A stretch of DNA of 64,000 bases from Lithobates sylvaticus (GCA_028564925.1 CM053029.1:186201545-186265544), one strand, 5' to 3'. Counted from the stretch's first letter, positions 21,426 through 33,945 are shown. Program-made: numbers and translations. Notes: generated by a model from the sequence alone, not told the origin.

Positions 21426-21765
21426 TTAAGGGCACTTTCACACTTTCGCCGCCATCCTCTGTCAGGGAATCAGGAAGTGAAGACGCAACGTCTTCACTGC
21501 CCGGTTCCCTACTGCGCATGCGCGAGTCGCGCTGCGCGTCTCTATTGGTCCCCGTTGTGTCCTGGGAACTGTGTTTCCCAAGACACAATGGGGCATCCTC
21601 GGATATCCTCGGATATGGGCGGGGATGCTAGTCCCGGAAGTGGGTGCATATACCTGTATTATACAGGTATCTGCACCCCCCTGAAAGGTGCCAATTGTGG
21701 CACCGGAGGGGGGGGGAGGAATCCGATAAGCGGAAGTTCCACATTAGGGTGGAGCTCCGCTTTAA
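21426..21765 (+). mobile_element. TTAA-bounded MITE, family F, copy 2 (left part rearranged)
   Basis: Shares with F copy 1 TCAGGAAGTGAAGACG, CTACTGCGCATGCGCGAGTC, GGTGCATATACCTGTATTAT and the end GGTGGAGCTCCGC before TTAA (21762-21765). The left end GGGCACTTTCACAC is not the usual F terminus. The 177-codon frame 21342-21875 crosses the repeat and is not a gene. Confidence 0.55.
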
Positions 21766-22439
21766 ATGTGAACAGCTCTGTCCGCGGTCCATATTATCCA
21801 TTGGAGGCTGCTTTACTAGGATTTTCTGGAGAATCAAAAACACATCTCAACTGCCTGTTTCTAATGCCAGTGTGAACAGGGCAAAGTATACGTAGCATAT
21901 TTATTAACACAAACAATTTAACCACTTGCCGACCGCCCCATGTACATATACGTCGGCAGAATGGCACGTACAGGCAGAACCACGTACCTGTACGTGCCAT
22001 TCTTCAGGCGGTTGGGGGGTCCGATCGGACCCCCCTCCGCCGGCGGGGACGGTCGGCATCGCTTCAGGAGCGATCCGGGACGAGGGGACGGCCAGTGGTT
22101 TCTGGCCACCCCCTCGCGATCGCTCCTGGCGAATGAAAAGCTTCCCCTTCCTGTCTATTGTATAGACAGGAAGGCGGAAGTGATGTCACGCTCGGTGCGC
22201 CGGTCTATGTGACCGGAACGCCGAGCAGAGAAGATGTAAAGGTTAGTGCACAAACAGTACACTGACACCAGTACACATAGGCACACAATCCACCCCCCTG
22301 TCACCCCCTGATCACCCCCCAGATCACCCCCTCCCCCCCCAGTCACAGTGTCACTAATTGCAGTGATCATTTATTTACTGATCACTGCATTTAGTGTCAG
22401 TGTGACTGTAATAACTGTCAGGGCAGTTAGTTTTAGGTC

Positions 22440-23283
22440 CTAGGTAGCCCCCTACCCCCCCCTAATAAAGGTTTAACCCCCTGATTGCCCCTAGTTAACC
22501 CCTTCACCCCCTTTTGCCAGTGTCACTAAGCGATCGTTTTTCTGATCGCTGCATTGTGTCGCTAGGTAACCATTTTTTTTTTATTTTAACCGCCATGTTT
22601 TATATAGGTTCATAAATAGTTTTATAGGTCAGGTACCCCCATATTACAACCTAAATAAAGGTTTTAACCCCCTGATTGCCCCTAGAGTTAACCCTTTCAC
22701 CAGTAATCACCGTATAACTGTCACTGGTGACGCTGGTTAGCCAGTTAGTTATTTCGTTATTTAGGTTCCCCGTCAGGTTTTTATATAGCGTCAGGTACCC
22801 CCATATATTACCTAATAAAGGTTTAACCCCCTGATTGCCCCTAGTTAACCCTTTCACCCCCTTTTGCCAGTGTCACTAAGCGATCGTTTTTCTGATCGCT
22901 GCATTAGTGTCGCTAGGTAACCAGTTTTTTTTTAGGTTAACCGCCATGTTTATATAGGTTCATAAATAGGTTTATAGGTCAGGTACCCCCATATTACAAC
23001 CTAAATAAAGGTTTTAACCCCCTGATTGCCCCTAGAGTTAACCCTTTCACCAGTGATCACCGTATAAAATGTCACTGGTGACGCTGGTTAGCCAGTTAGT
23101 TATTTCGTTATTTAGGTTCCCCGTCAGGTTTTTATATAGCGTCAGGTACCCCCATATATTACCTAATAAAGGTTTAACCCCCTGATTGCCCCTAGTTAAC
23201 CCTTTCACCCCCTTTTGCCAGTGTCACTAAGCGATCGTTTTTCTGATCGCTGCATTAGTGTCGCTAGGTAACCAGTTTTTTTT
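22440..23283. repeat. Tandem array, 350-bp unit, about 2.4 copies
   Basis: The unit starting GGTCAGGTACCCCCATATTA at 22627 recurs at 22977. Each unit has two half-repeats sharing AACCCCCTGATTGCCCCTAG, and one hairpin GCGATCGTTTTTCTGATCGC. A partial unit precedes at about 22440 and the array breaks off at 23283. Confidence 0.9.
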
Positions 23284-24379
23284 TGTATTACTGTTACGGG
23301 TGACGCTGGTTAGTTAGCTTGTTTTTTATACTGTCAGGGCACCCGCCATTTATTACCCAATAACGGTTTAACCCCCTGATCGCCCGGCGGGTGATATCAA
23401 TTAGGTTTTAGGGTCAAATAAGGTCTGCGTCGCCCCAGGTTAGTGCCAGTACCGCAAACACCCACGCGCAAAGCATACACCTCCCTTAGTGGTATAGTAT
23501 CTGAACAGATCAATATCTGATCTGATCAGATCTATACTAGCGTCCCAGCAGTTTAGGGTTCCAAAAAAACGCATTGTTAGCGGGATCAGCCCAGATACCT
23601 GCTAGCACCTGCGTTTTCCCCCTCCGCCCAGCCCAGCCCAGCCCACCCAAGTGCAGTATCGATCGATCACTGTCACTTACAAAACACTAAGCACACATAA
23701 CTGCAGTGTTCGCAGAGTCAGGCCTGATCCCTGCGATCGCTAACATTTTTTTTGTGGTAGCGTTTTGATTCAGTCGCTAACAGTCAGGAGCTTTTTTACC
23801 TGTGAATCTCAAAAAAATAAAAAAAACAAAAATAGTTGTCGTTTTATTGTTCTCTCTCTCTCTCTATTGTTGCTCTTTTTTTACTCCATTCTATTCTGCA
23901 ATGTTTTATTATGTTTTATCATGCTTGCTTTTCAGGTATGTAATTTTGTTTACTGTGTTTTAGTGTTAAGCATTTTTTTGTTTTCAGGTGCGCCATTCAG
24001 TTGCAGCGCGGATTTATTTATCTTGACAGCAACAGCGTTTGCTCCCACGATACATAAAGCCGCGACTCCAACGCTGTAGGAGGTGATTTCACCACCACAG
24101 TTAAAAAAAAGAGCATATGTGCCGAAGCATGGGGGCAGCAGGGGGGGTGGAGGAGCGATTGGCTCCTAATGCCACGTACATACGGTCGAAATTCCGACCG
24201 TGTGTACACGGCATAACTTTTGCGGGAGGATGCCCCCATGCATCGGCATATATAAATGGTGCATGTATGCCCATCATTAGAAGTGGGTGGATGAAGGGAG
24301 GTATTCTAATGGTGGGCATACCCACCAATCAATCTCTTTTTTTCGTTCAGCCAAGAGGCTGCATGAAAAAAAAAAAAAA

Positions 24380-25394
24380 AAGATTACAATATATGTCCAG
24401 TATGTTGCTGGACTTTGAATGGTTATACCAGAATGATGCCTGCAGGTTTAGGTATCATCTTGGTATCATTCTTTTCAGCCAGTGATCGGCTTTCATGTAA
24501 AAGCAATTCTAGCGGGTAATTAGCCTCTAGACTGCTTTTACAAGCAGTAGGAGGGAATGTCCCCCCTCCCGGATATAAACCGCGCCATTGGGAAATTGGG
24601 AAAGCATTTTATCACACCAATCTTGGTGTGGTCAGATGCTTTGAGGGCAGAGGAAAGATCTAGGGTCTAATAGACCCCAATTTTTTCAAAAAAAGAGTAC
24701 CTGTCACTGCCTATTGCTATCATAGGGGATATTTACATTCCCTGAGATAACAATAAAAATCATAACAAAGAAAAAAAATGGAAGGAACAGTTTAAAAATA
24801 GAATAAAAAAGCTAAATAAATAAAAAAAAAACTAAAAAAAAAAAAAAAAAAAAAGCACCCCTGCCCCCCCTTCTCTTGCGCAAAGGCGTACACAAGCGTT
24901 GGTCTGGCGTCATATGTAAACAGCAATTGCACCATGCATGTGAGGTATCACCGCGAAGGTCAGATCGAGGGCAGTAATTTTAGCAGTAGACCTCCTCCGT
25001 GAATCTAATGTGGTATCATGTAAAGGCTTTTAAAAATGTATGTAGTTTGTCGCCACTGCGTGTTTGTGCGCAATTTTAAAGCATGTCGTGTTTGGTATCC
25101 ATGTACTCGGCCTAAGATCATATTTTTTATTTCATCAAAAATTTGAGCAATATAGTGTGTTTTAGTGCATTAAAATAAAAAAAAGTGTATTTTTTCCACA
25201 AAAAATGCGTTTGAAAAATCGCTGCGCAAATACTGTGTGGAAAAAAAAAAATGCAACACCCACCATTTTAATCTGTAGGGCCTTTGCTTTAACAATATAT
25301 ATAGTGTTTGGGGGTTCAACGTAATTTTCTTGCAAAAAAAAAATATGTTTTCATGTAAACAAAAAGTGTCAGAAAGGGCTTTGTCTTCAAGTGG
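24380..25394 (-). mobile_element. Family B-like block inside the composite
   Basis: Carries the family B order in reverse: GATGCCTGCAGG hairpin, GCACCCCTGCCC, TGTGAGGTATCACCGCG, AATCGCTGCGCAAATACTGTG, GTGTTTGGGGGTTC, ending CAAGTGG before TTAG (25395-25398), a decayed TTAA. The left limit is approximate. Confidence 0.55.
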
Positions 25395-25429
25395 TTAGAA
25401 GAGTGGGTGACGTGTGACATAGGCTTCTA

Positions 25430-26535
25430 AATGTTGTGCATAAAATGCCAGGACAGTTCAAACCCCCCCCAAATGACCCCATTTTGGAAAGTAGACACCC
25501 CAAGCTATTTGCTGAGAGCAATGTTGAGCCCATTAAATATTTTTTTTTTTTGTCCCAAGAGATTGAATAATGAAAAAAAAAAAATATATATATTTTTTTT
25601 TTTACAAAAAGTTGTCACTAAATGATATATTGCTCAAACATGTCATGGGCATATGTGGAAATACACCCCAAAATACATTCTGTTGCTTCTCCTGAGTACG
25701 GGGATACCACATGTGTGGGACTTTTTGGGAGCCTAGCTGCGTACGGAACCCCAAAAACCAAGCACCGCCTTCAGGCTTTCTAAGGGAGTAATTTTTTTAT
25801 TTCACTTCTCACTGCCAATCACAGTTTCGGAGGCCATGGAATGCCCAGATGGCATAAAACCCCCCAAAATGACCCCATTTTGGAAAGTAGACACCCCAAG
25901 CTATTTGCTGAGAGGTATTGTGAGTATTTTGCAGATGTCGCTTTTTGTCACAAAGTTTTGAAAATTGAAAAAAAGAAAAAAAAAAAATTTTTTTTCTTTA
26001 CTTTCTTCATTTTCAAAAACAAATGAGAGCTGTAAAATACTCACCATGCCTCTCAACAAATAGCTTGGGGTGTCTACTTTCCAAAATGGGGTCATTTGGG
26101 GGGGTTTTGTGCTATTTTGGCATTTTATGGCCTTCGAAACTGTGATAGGTAGTGAGGAGTGAAATCAAAAATTTGCACCCTTAGAAATCCTGAAGGCGGT
26201 GCTTGGGTTTCGGGGCCCCGTACGCGGCTAGGCTCCCAAAAAGTCCCACACATGTGGTATCCCCATACTCAGGAGAAGCAGCAAAATGTATTTTGGGGTG
26301 CAATTCCACATATAACTATGGCATGTGTGAGCAATATATCATTTAGTGACAACTTTTTGAAGAAAAAAAAAATTATTTTTTATTTTTGTCTTTATTCAAT
26401 CACTTGGGACTAAAAAAAAAAATATTCAATGGGCTCAACATGCCTCTCAGCAAATAGCTTGGGGTGTCTACTTTCCAAAATGGGGTCATTTGGGGGGGTT
26501 TTGTACTTCTCTGCCATTTTAGCACCTCAAGAAAT
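25430..26535. repeat. Long inverted repeat, about 540-bp arms
   Basis: Four copies of CAAATGACCCCATTTTGGAA or its complement, two forward (about 25469, 25867) and two reverse (about 26080, 26470), symmetrical about an A/T tract near 25985. Blocks between them also pair, for example CCACATGTGTGGGACTTTTT with AAAAAGTCCCACACATGTGG. A related sequence is at 63540-64000. Confidence 0.85.
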
Positions 26536-27270
26536 GAAATAGGCAGTCATAAATTAAAAGCGGTGTAAATTCCAGAAAATGTACTCTAGTTTGTAGACGC
26601 TATAACTTTTGCGCAAACCAATAAATATATGCTTATTGGCATTTTTTTTACTAAAGACATGTGGCTGAATACATTTTGGCCCAAATGTTTGACTAAAATT
26701 GAGTTTATTAGATTTTTCTTATAACAAAAAGTAGAAAATCTCTTTTTTTTTCAAAATTTTCGCTCTTTTTCCGTTTATATCGCAAAAAATAAAAATCACA
26801 GAGGCAATCAAATACCATCAAAAGAAAGCTCTATTTGTGGGAAGAAAAGGACGCAAATTTCGTTTCGTTACAAAATTGCATGACCGCACAATTACCAGTT
26901 AAAGTAGTGCAGTGCGAAATTGAAAAAAGACCTCTGGTCCTTAAGCTGACAATTGGTCCGGGGCTGAAGTGGTTAAATAAGCCATATCTTAACCCTGCGC
27001 GTTGTTTATGAGACCATACCAGGGTGATGACAAACTCAAAGGGCTTCCCTATAGGGTGGGCAGGGGGCTCATGGTCCCATGACACTTGCGGGATAAAGGG
27101 CTAGGATGGCACCAGGTGGAGAGTTGGGGAACTGTTGCCTGGCAAGGTAATTTCTTCTACTGAGACAGGTATTTACCATCTGCAAAGTTTGAATTATGTG
27201 TTTGGCCCTTGCTTGGGGATAACATTTGTCAATGCCTCAAATGAATATGCTTAAATGAATTTCTTTATTA

Positions 27271-27374
27271 CAGTGCCTTGAAAAAGTATTCATACCCCTT
27301 GAAATTTTCCACATTTTGTCATGTTACAAACAAAGATATAGATGTATTTTATTGGGATTTCATATGATAGACCA
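27271..27374. mobile_element. Tc1 terminal fragment
   Basis: CAGTGCCTTGAAAAAGTATT followed by CATACCCCTTGAAATTTTCC and ACATTTTGTCATGTTACAA matches the terminus of the Tc1 copy at 48807. It starts next to TA (27269-27270) and stops after about 100 bases where a different repeat begins. Confidence 0.75.
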
Positions 27375-27717
27375 GCCATTCTCAACCAGGGGTCCGTGGA
27401 ACCCTGGGGTTCCTCCAGAGGTTGCTAGGGGTTCCTTGAGCTGTGGCTGATTAACCACCTATCTTCTTATTGACTACCAATGCACTACCAATGCATTCCA
27501 GATGGATCAACACAAAAAGTTTTCAAAGTCTAAGAATTCGTTTTTTTTAGAAATCAGTCGCAGCCTTAAAGGCTGCAGAGAAGGACAAGGACCTTCGCTC
27601 TCTTTGTGGAAGCAGTGATCTCGCTGCATAGGTCTATTCTGAGTCAGAGCTAGAACTTTCCAATCAGCAGTAGGCAGGAGCTTTGCTGATTGCAGCAAGG
27701 ATACAAAGGAACTGTAA
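27375..27717. repeat. Unclassified repeat, possibly hAT-derived
   Basis: Begins CCATTCTCAACCAGGGGTCC and GGTTCCTCCAGAGG, a terminus I associate with hAT-type repeats, but no right terminus or target duplication is visible. Confidence 0.3.
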
Positions 27718-28138
27718 TGCCCCGTACACACGAGCAGAATTTCCGCTGGAAAAATCTTGGATGTTTTTTCCGACGGAACTCCGCTAAAGCTTGGCTTGCA
27801 TACACACGGTCACACAAAAGTTCTCTGAGCTTTCGACTGTCAAGAACGTGGTGATGTCCAACACTACAACGAGATGAAATGAAGTTCAATGCTTCCAAGC
27901 ATGAGTCAAATTTTTTACGAGCATGCGTATCAATTTTGCGCGTCGGAATTGGTACAGACGATCGGAATTTCCGATCTGAACTTTTTCCGACCGAAAAATA
28001 GAGAACCTGCTCTCAATCTTTTGCTGGTGGGAATTCCGCCAGCAAAAGTCCGATGGAGCATACACACAGTCGGAATTTCCAACCAAAAGCTCACATCGGA
28101 CTTTTGCTGGCGGAGTTTCCGATCATGTGTACGGGGCT
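27718..28138. mobile_element. Fold-back MITE, family D, copy 1
   Basis: Terminal inverted repeat TGCCCCGTACACACGAGC / ATGTGTACGGGGCT, with sub-terminal GGAATTTCCGA words in both arms. The left flank is TAA, as at copies 2 and 3, which may reflect a PIF/Harbinger-type TWA target. No ORF is supported; the minus-strand frames are antisense to the repeat. Confidence 0.65.
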
Positions 28139-29204
28139 TTGCACACCTTTTATTTTGATGCACAGGAATGTACAGTAAATACATTTTGCCCAAATCATCC
28201 ATACAAATTGACATTTTAATTTAGTGTATGGCCAACCTTATAGGGGTGGTCACCTACAGAATAACTGCTTGTTTAACATATACAATACCCCTGCCATATT
28301 TAAGTGACGGGTCAACTTGAAAATACTATTTTGTTCTAGCCCAGAATTTTACCACTTTTCACTGATCTGTGCCCTTAGCAGCAATTTGCATGACACAGAA
28401 TTCAGCAGTAAATAATTCATGCAGAGGGCAATGGTAATAACATTTCCTTGATATATAGACCCACTAGGCTGTTGTTACAGGGACGATAAAGACCCGTTAT
28501 GTATTTTATGCCCAATTACAGACCAGTAATGACCATTTCTGACTTCACCATTACATCACTCAGTGTATTTTCCCTATTACACTACATATGTGAATAAGGG
28601 ATCAAATTATCATATAGTATATGTATTGCAATGTTACAGCACAACAAGAGTGAGTTATTGGAGGCAGTGACCCATCCCGTCACAGACTAGTAATTGGGTA
28701 GACCCCCACTTACAAGCCATTGGCAGCCTAGCCTTCCATGAATGGCTTGGAAACCTAATCCCCGGTGACTAAAACACATTCATGTTGTCATTATCTCTGA
28801 CAAATGCCTGACATTAACAACTATATTCTTCCAAATTGAGTGCTTCGGCTATTTTCCAGTGTCATTACATGTTCATGCCAATAAAACCTACTCAATATAC
28901 TGGCCATTTTTACAGGCATCATTATATATACTGTATATATTTTTTTTAAGATATGTGCAGCATATAATTCATATATGAACAATTTACAACCAAGTGCATA
29001 TGTCCAAGAGCAGAATATCAAACTATCCTTTTTGGAAGAAATTTGTTGTTAGTTTTGAAAAGAGTGATTTTGGTTAAGGAAAAATATATGATTGGATCTG
29101 AAAAAACATTGATCCCACATAAATACATGTAGCGCCCTCCAAGTATAGGTTTGCCCTCCACCTAATGGTGGGGCTAGAGGCAAATCTATCTTAAGCATGT
29201 CTGC
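28139..29204. other. No feature recognised
   Basis: About 1 kb without a supportable feature, apart from short TA-rich tracts near 28922-28945. Confidence 0.5.
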
Positions 29205-29208
29205 TTAA

Positions 29209-29350
29209 AGAGGTTGTAAACCTCCATGGGGAAGTTGTAGCTATAGGTAAGCCTATAATAAGGCTTACCTATAGGTACTGTAAATATCTCCTAAACGTGC
29301 ACTGTTTAGGAGATATTTACCTTGTAGTGCGACAATGATGTCATTGACGC
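29209..29350 (+). mobile_element. Family I MITE fragment, copy 4
   Basis: Starts after TTAA (29205-29208) and carries two consecutive hairpins: CCTATAGGTA arms around AAGCCTATAATAAGGCTT, then GTAAATATCTCCTAAACGTG pairing with CACTGTTTAGGAGATATTTAC. The right end is missing. Confidence 0.55.
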
Positions 29351-32267
29351 ATGCAATGTGAAAAAATGGCCCTCCATGCAGTTTCTTCACTAGCAAATGC
29401 CGCAACTGGAACTGAAATTCTGCAATTCATTAGTTAGGGCTGCTCCTGTGTTCTGGTGCTGTTGGGTTTGTCTGGACACCTCCTTCCTTCTAGAAACTAG
29501 TAGAGCTTTCTGGAACATGGGTGGGAGTTAGGCAAATGGGCAGCATGAGTATGTAGTCATCTCAGCCAATTACAAGGGAGGTGCCCCTGAGCATGCCGGG
29601 ATTGGCCTATATATTGAGAGAACATGTGAGCTCTGGGTCCTTCCCAGAGTGTGGAGTGCACCATCCAGGGGTGAGGCAGGCTTGCCTCCCCTGGCCCTTG
29701 CTGCCATGCAGCCTTAGGTAGGCGACCTGAGTGGCTTACTTACCAATGGCAGCAGCCTCTTACATTGTCATATCCCATCCGGAATGGCTGGTATATAGTA
29801 TGTACTCCCAATCTCCATTGTTATTGATTCTTGTTATAACTATTGCCATTGAAGGTGCACAGAAAATCATATTCTGAAATACACCAAATTTTCATGTGCT
29901 ATATTTTGTTTTGGATAAAAAAGGGAAAGGACTACAACAGCTGATGGCTTTTTAACACTAATCTGGGCATCTATAAAAAGATTACTTCTAACTGATTGTC
30001 ACAGTGATAGAGATTTTAATAGAGAGGAAATGAAGGAAAATCTTCTATAGGATCACACCTTTCATTACTCATCTAAAAAAATTAATATATTTCTGGCTAT
30101 ATTTCAAGTGTTGCTGTTGGAGATTTTGTTTTCTCACTTCTTGTCTAGTGAAATTGTTGTATACAGTAAATGAAGGGACATAAAGGAGCCCAGCATAGTA
30201 GTAAAACCCAATAGGGGTTCAAACGGGGGTTGAAATTTAGAAAAATATTATTGGATAGACCTGCACTTCAGTCTAGGATCTACAATTCCTGTGACAACAG
30301 GAAACATGGTTGCAAATATGCCACTTGCTGTGTCACCTCAACAATAATACATTACACCAAGTTCCACCCAGCCTTGGCATTGGAAAACTATTGGCCATAC
30401 TGCAATGTTAATGTCGCACACTGAATCCTTTACTGTCAGCATTTTTAAAAGATAGTGCTGGAAGCAAAGGATCATAGGAAGGACTCCAACAGTGCCCTGA
30501 CTGAAAACAAGCTTACTGGAGTATGCCTACTGTAGGTCAAAATGATTTTTAACCCATAGTCAAATGGAACCTGACCTCGCCTAAAAAGTGCCTACAGTAA
30601 CAACAGTGCTGAAATTCAGGAACCTGCAAATACTTTTGTTATTGGTCAGATTGATCCCTGTGGAGCCCCTTGGATCCTTGACCCAAGCTTCACATGACTC
30701 CTCTCCTAAAGCCCGGACACCCACCACCCCCTCATGTTAGGCCCTGCCGCCGCCAATAAACTGTCAACTCTCAGAGTCTCTACTACTCACACACTACACT
30801 GGCTAGGTTTAACATTAGTATTACTTAACTGCACTTCTATTGGCCTAAATAAATACATTTTATTTTATTTGGGATTTCCAAATACTTTCCCATGCTGGAT
30901 GCTATTTTGAGAGAAATTTTAGCCATCTTTGGCTAGTTTTATACCACTGTTGGGCAATTGTTTTTAACATATGCTTTATATTCCAAAGAAACTACTAAAA
31001 ATTGCCAGAGCCTTAAAAACTTGTAAAAAGGGAGTACATGGTTTACCCAACCAGCATCAATCCAAAAATAAAAGCAGTGCCTATTAAACAAAAATATACC
31101 TACTCCCCTGTGCAGCCTTTGACACGCAACATTGCTCCATCAAAGAGAAATTGCCTGGTAAATTTTCTTATGAAACTATTTTGTTAATGTCAATTTGTAC
31201 CTGCAGGGCTCACTGGTTTCTCCCATACAGATAACTGCATTGTTACCACTGGTCAAGACATGTAGCAGTACCAGCATGTCCAGCATTGTGCCCCATAGTG
31301 CACAGGCCATAAACTTGCAGGAGGCTGGAATGGTGGCAGCTGTAAAGCCAACAGTTTAGCTAAGCTGGCATTAAGACATTGGGCATGGCAGTGACTTAGG
31401 GACATATTTTCTTCTGCTCTAGCAGCAGATACATAAAAAATGACACACACTACGAAGCTCTGTGGATCAGCCCTAGTGATAGTAGTGGCCTGTACCTGTA
31501 GGGCAATGTCACCCGATGGATTAGGATAACTACTCCCTCCAGTCCTCAGCAAGCTGCCCCAGCTCCATGACATAATTATCTCTCACTGCTGATCTGCCTC
31601 TCCCTCAGAATGCCCCCAGGTCCCTCACTATAATTTAATAATTAAAAAGTAAAAAAAAAAAAAAACAACTGCTGATTTCCTAGGAGGAAGAAGATTACAC
31701 TGTCAAATCAGAGGTATTTCATACATGCCTGGCCTCTGCTGCGAGATGACTGACCACAGCATCCATTCCAAATAACAAAAAAAAGAGAAAATAAATAAAT
31801 AAAGTTAAAAATCAAACTTTGACTGGGAATCTCCAACTTTGGGGCAACCCAGGCTAGAAATTTTCCAGTAGATTATATATGAGGGGTTCCAGTGCAAAGA
31901 GCTTGGCTAAATAATAAATGGAAAAGTAAAAATAAAGACAAAATATAAAAATAAATAAGTAAAACAAATAAAGTTGCATTGTCCAATCTAATTTCTTTTT
32001 TGAGAATAGAACCTATCTGGTCTCTCCCGCCTATATTTCAGCCTAACCATGCTGCTTACATACTATTTAGAAACTTTACAATATGTGTAGCTGTTGACTC
32101 TCAAAAAAATACAATCTAATTTTTATTTCAAGATAAAACCTGCCTGGTCTTTCCCTCTTATCTGTGGCCTAAAAAGCTGCTTATATATCGTCCAGCCACT
32201 GACCATTATTTGTGGCGATTGTCTCTCAGTAATACATTTTTATTGCAATGTCTGTGATAGACTCACA
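29351..32267. other. No feature recognised
   Basis: About 2.9 kb without a convincing gene or repeat. Frames at 30230-30424 and 31253-31573 have no recognisable domain. Much of this may be unique host DNA or very old repeats. Confidence 0.45.
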
Positions 32268-32577
32268 TTGGTGTTGCCTAGTTCTTGGGGTAACTATAGC
32301 CAGATTCACTAATCTTGTGTTCCAAAGCTTGGGAAGCAGCTTCTTGGCATGGATACCCAGTCAGGGTGTCCAGATTCCATCACATTTTGGTGGCAGCGGT
32401 GGGATGCGTAAAACTTTGCCTCCAGCCATTCGCACAGCTATGGACTTCCCTGTCGATTGTAACCACCCTCTGCTTCCAAAAATGTGATGGAATCCAGACT
32501 GGGTATCTATGTCAAGAATCTCTGGAACACGAGATTAGTGAATCTGGCTATAGTTACCCCAAGAACTAGGCAACACC
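32268..32577. mobile_element. Fossil LTR-element ends in inverted orientation
   Basis: Two inverted copies of about 110 bases (32268-32390 and 32475-32577) share CTAGTTCTTGGGGTAACTAT and GATTCACTAATCT. The left copy is followed by TTTGGTGGCAGCGGTGGGAT, which resembles the primer-binding-site region after an LTR of a Metaviridae (Gypsy-type) element. No coding region is recognised. It is old and broken; the family is uncertain. Confidence 0.35.
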
Positions 32578-33473
32578 AGTTTTGGAGTAAACCAGAATAA
32601 GAACTCTTTATTTTAAATCTCACACAAAATATATACCCCAGGAGGACACCCCCCCCTCCTGATCATATTACCTTAACAATACGACTGTAACCAGAAACAT
32701 AATTAACTAGTCATTTAAACCAGCCTAGGTGCCTATTTGGCCACTACAACAGTGAGTTCAAAGGACACATTATTACAAGTATAAACACAGCCCACAAGTG
32801 TAGTGTGCTAGTAGACAATAGCTGGGTTAATTAGCACAAATAACAATGGGTGACAGACCCTTAGGAGGCACACTAGACCTACTTACAATAAACACATTAT
32901 AGCAGGCAACCCCAGACAGGTGGCTTGAGTTGATGACATCACCATCTGCTTTGAGTCTCACAGTGAGAAGCAGTTACTATTGGTAGTTAGGCAGTTAGGC
33001 CCTATACAGGGACCCGAGGCCTAGAGTTCCAGAATCTGTGTGTCTTGGGGAGACATGGACTAGAATCCAAGGTAACATCACTCCAAGGGTCCCCAGGCAT
33101 ACGCCTCACAAAGAGTAGTGTTCCCTAAAAATCCAGAGCCCATAGTCAGTAGGCAAGAGGCTAGTATTCAATCCCCTCCAAAAGCCTCTGCCCTGGGTGA
33201 GTCTATCACAATGTCTACCAAACACATACCTAAAATTTATAGTTTGGATATTTTGGGAATAATTGGGGGTTTAGGGATTAAAGATGAACCAAATGTGAAA
33301 TATGGGGTTGTGGTTTTAAAGTGTTATGGGACACTCTGTTTTGACAAAAAGAAACTCACAAACTATACTTCTAAACTGTAGAGCCACTGCCCAATTTGTA
33401 TGAAAACTACCTGTCAAGTTGAAAGTATTCAGATTGGGCTTCTGTTGCTGTTGTATTTAAGCCAAACTAAATG
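32578..33473. other. No feature recognised
   Basis: About 900 bases. An 87-codon frame at 33118-33381 has no recognisable domain. Confidence 0.4.
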
Positions 33474-33477
33474 TTAA

Positions 33478-33941
33478 AGTGGAGCTCCGTCCTGGGGAAA
33501 AAAAAAAAAAAAAATTTAAAAGTCAGCAGCTACAAATACTGCAGCTGCTGACTTTTAAAAATCGGACACTTACCTGTCCCGGGGTCCAGCGATGCGGGGG
33601 AACGAGACCCCCCCTCGTTCCACGAGCCGCTCGCGGCGCCGGCATTCCTAATGTGGGAACCCGGCTGTGGCTTCACAGCCGGGCACCCACTGCGCATGCG
33701 CGAGCGGCACCGTGTGCCGTGATTTGACGCTCAGTCATCTGGGACACGTGACAGGTCCCAGATGACTGTGCGGCGCCGAGGGGGAAGTGACGTTTAGCCC
33801 AGGCACTGAAGGTGGCAGACTACGAGGGACCCCATAGCAACAGGCATTTGGAGGTGAGTAATTTTTTTTCCAATTATTTTTTTTGATTTTTTTTATGATT
33901 TTTAAGCCCCTTTTTTTTTTTTTTTTGACTGGAACCCCACT
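33478..33941 (+). mobile_element. TTAA-bounded MITE, family F, copy 3
   Basis: Flanked by TTAA at 33474-33477 and 33942-33945. Ends AGTGGAGCTCCGTCC and GGAACCCCACT are inverted. Interior AGCAGCTACAAATACTGCAG hairpin, GGACACTTACCTGTCC and CACTGCGCATGCGCGAG are as in copy 1. A hairpin CATCTGGGACACGTG/ACAGGTCCCAGATG is specific to this copy and to copy 4. Confidence 0.75.
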
Positions 33942-33945
33942 TTAA

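Larger units (their letters stand above)
21922..26972 (-). mobile_element. 5.05-kb TTAA-bounded composite, probably piggyBac-derived
   Basis: Left end CCACTTGCCGACCGCCCC follows TTAA (21918-21921); right end GGTCCGGGGCTGAAGTGG precedes TTAA (26973-26976). In order it holds a GC-rich end with ACGTACCTGTACGTGCC and TGTCTATTGTATAGACAGG hairpins, a 350-bp tandem array, a leader-like segment (23400-24060), a short palindrome near 24170-24205, a family B-like block reversed (about 24380-25394), a 1.1-kb inverted repeat and a reversed family A-like end (26560-26972). No transposase frame remains: the longest frame is 122 codons (24117-24485) and domainless. It could be one large element that lost its coding part, or several TTAA elements inserted into one another. 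I favour a mixture. Confidence 0.55.

Noticed and set aside
22440-23283. Regular repeat units considered as a CRISPR-like array
   Set aside because: Units are 350 bp in direct tandem with no spacers, inside a eukaryotic transposon.
29128-29760. Sequence starting TGTAGCGCCCTCC with a later TATATATTGAGAG tract, considered as a solo LTR
   Set aside because: No matching end, no target duplication and a family I fragment lies inside; support is too thin to call.
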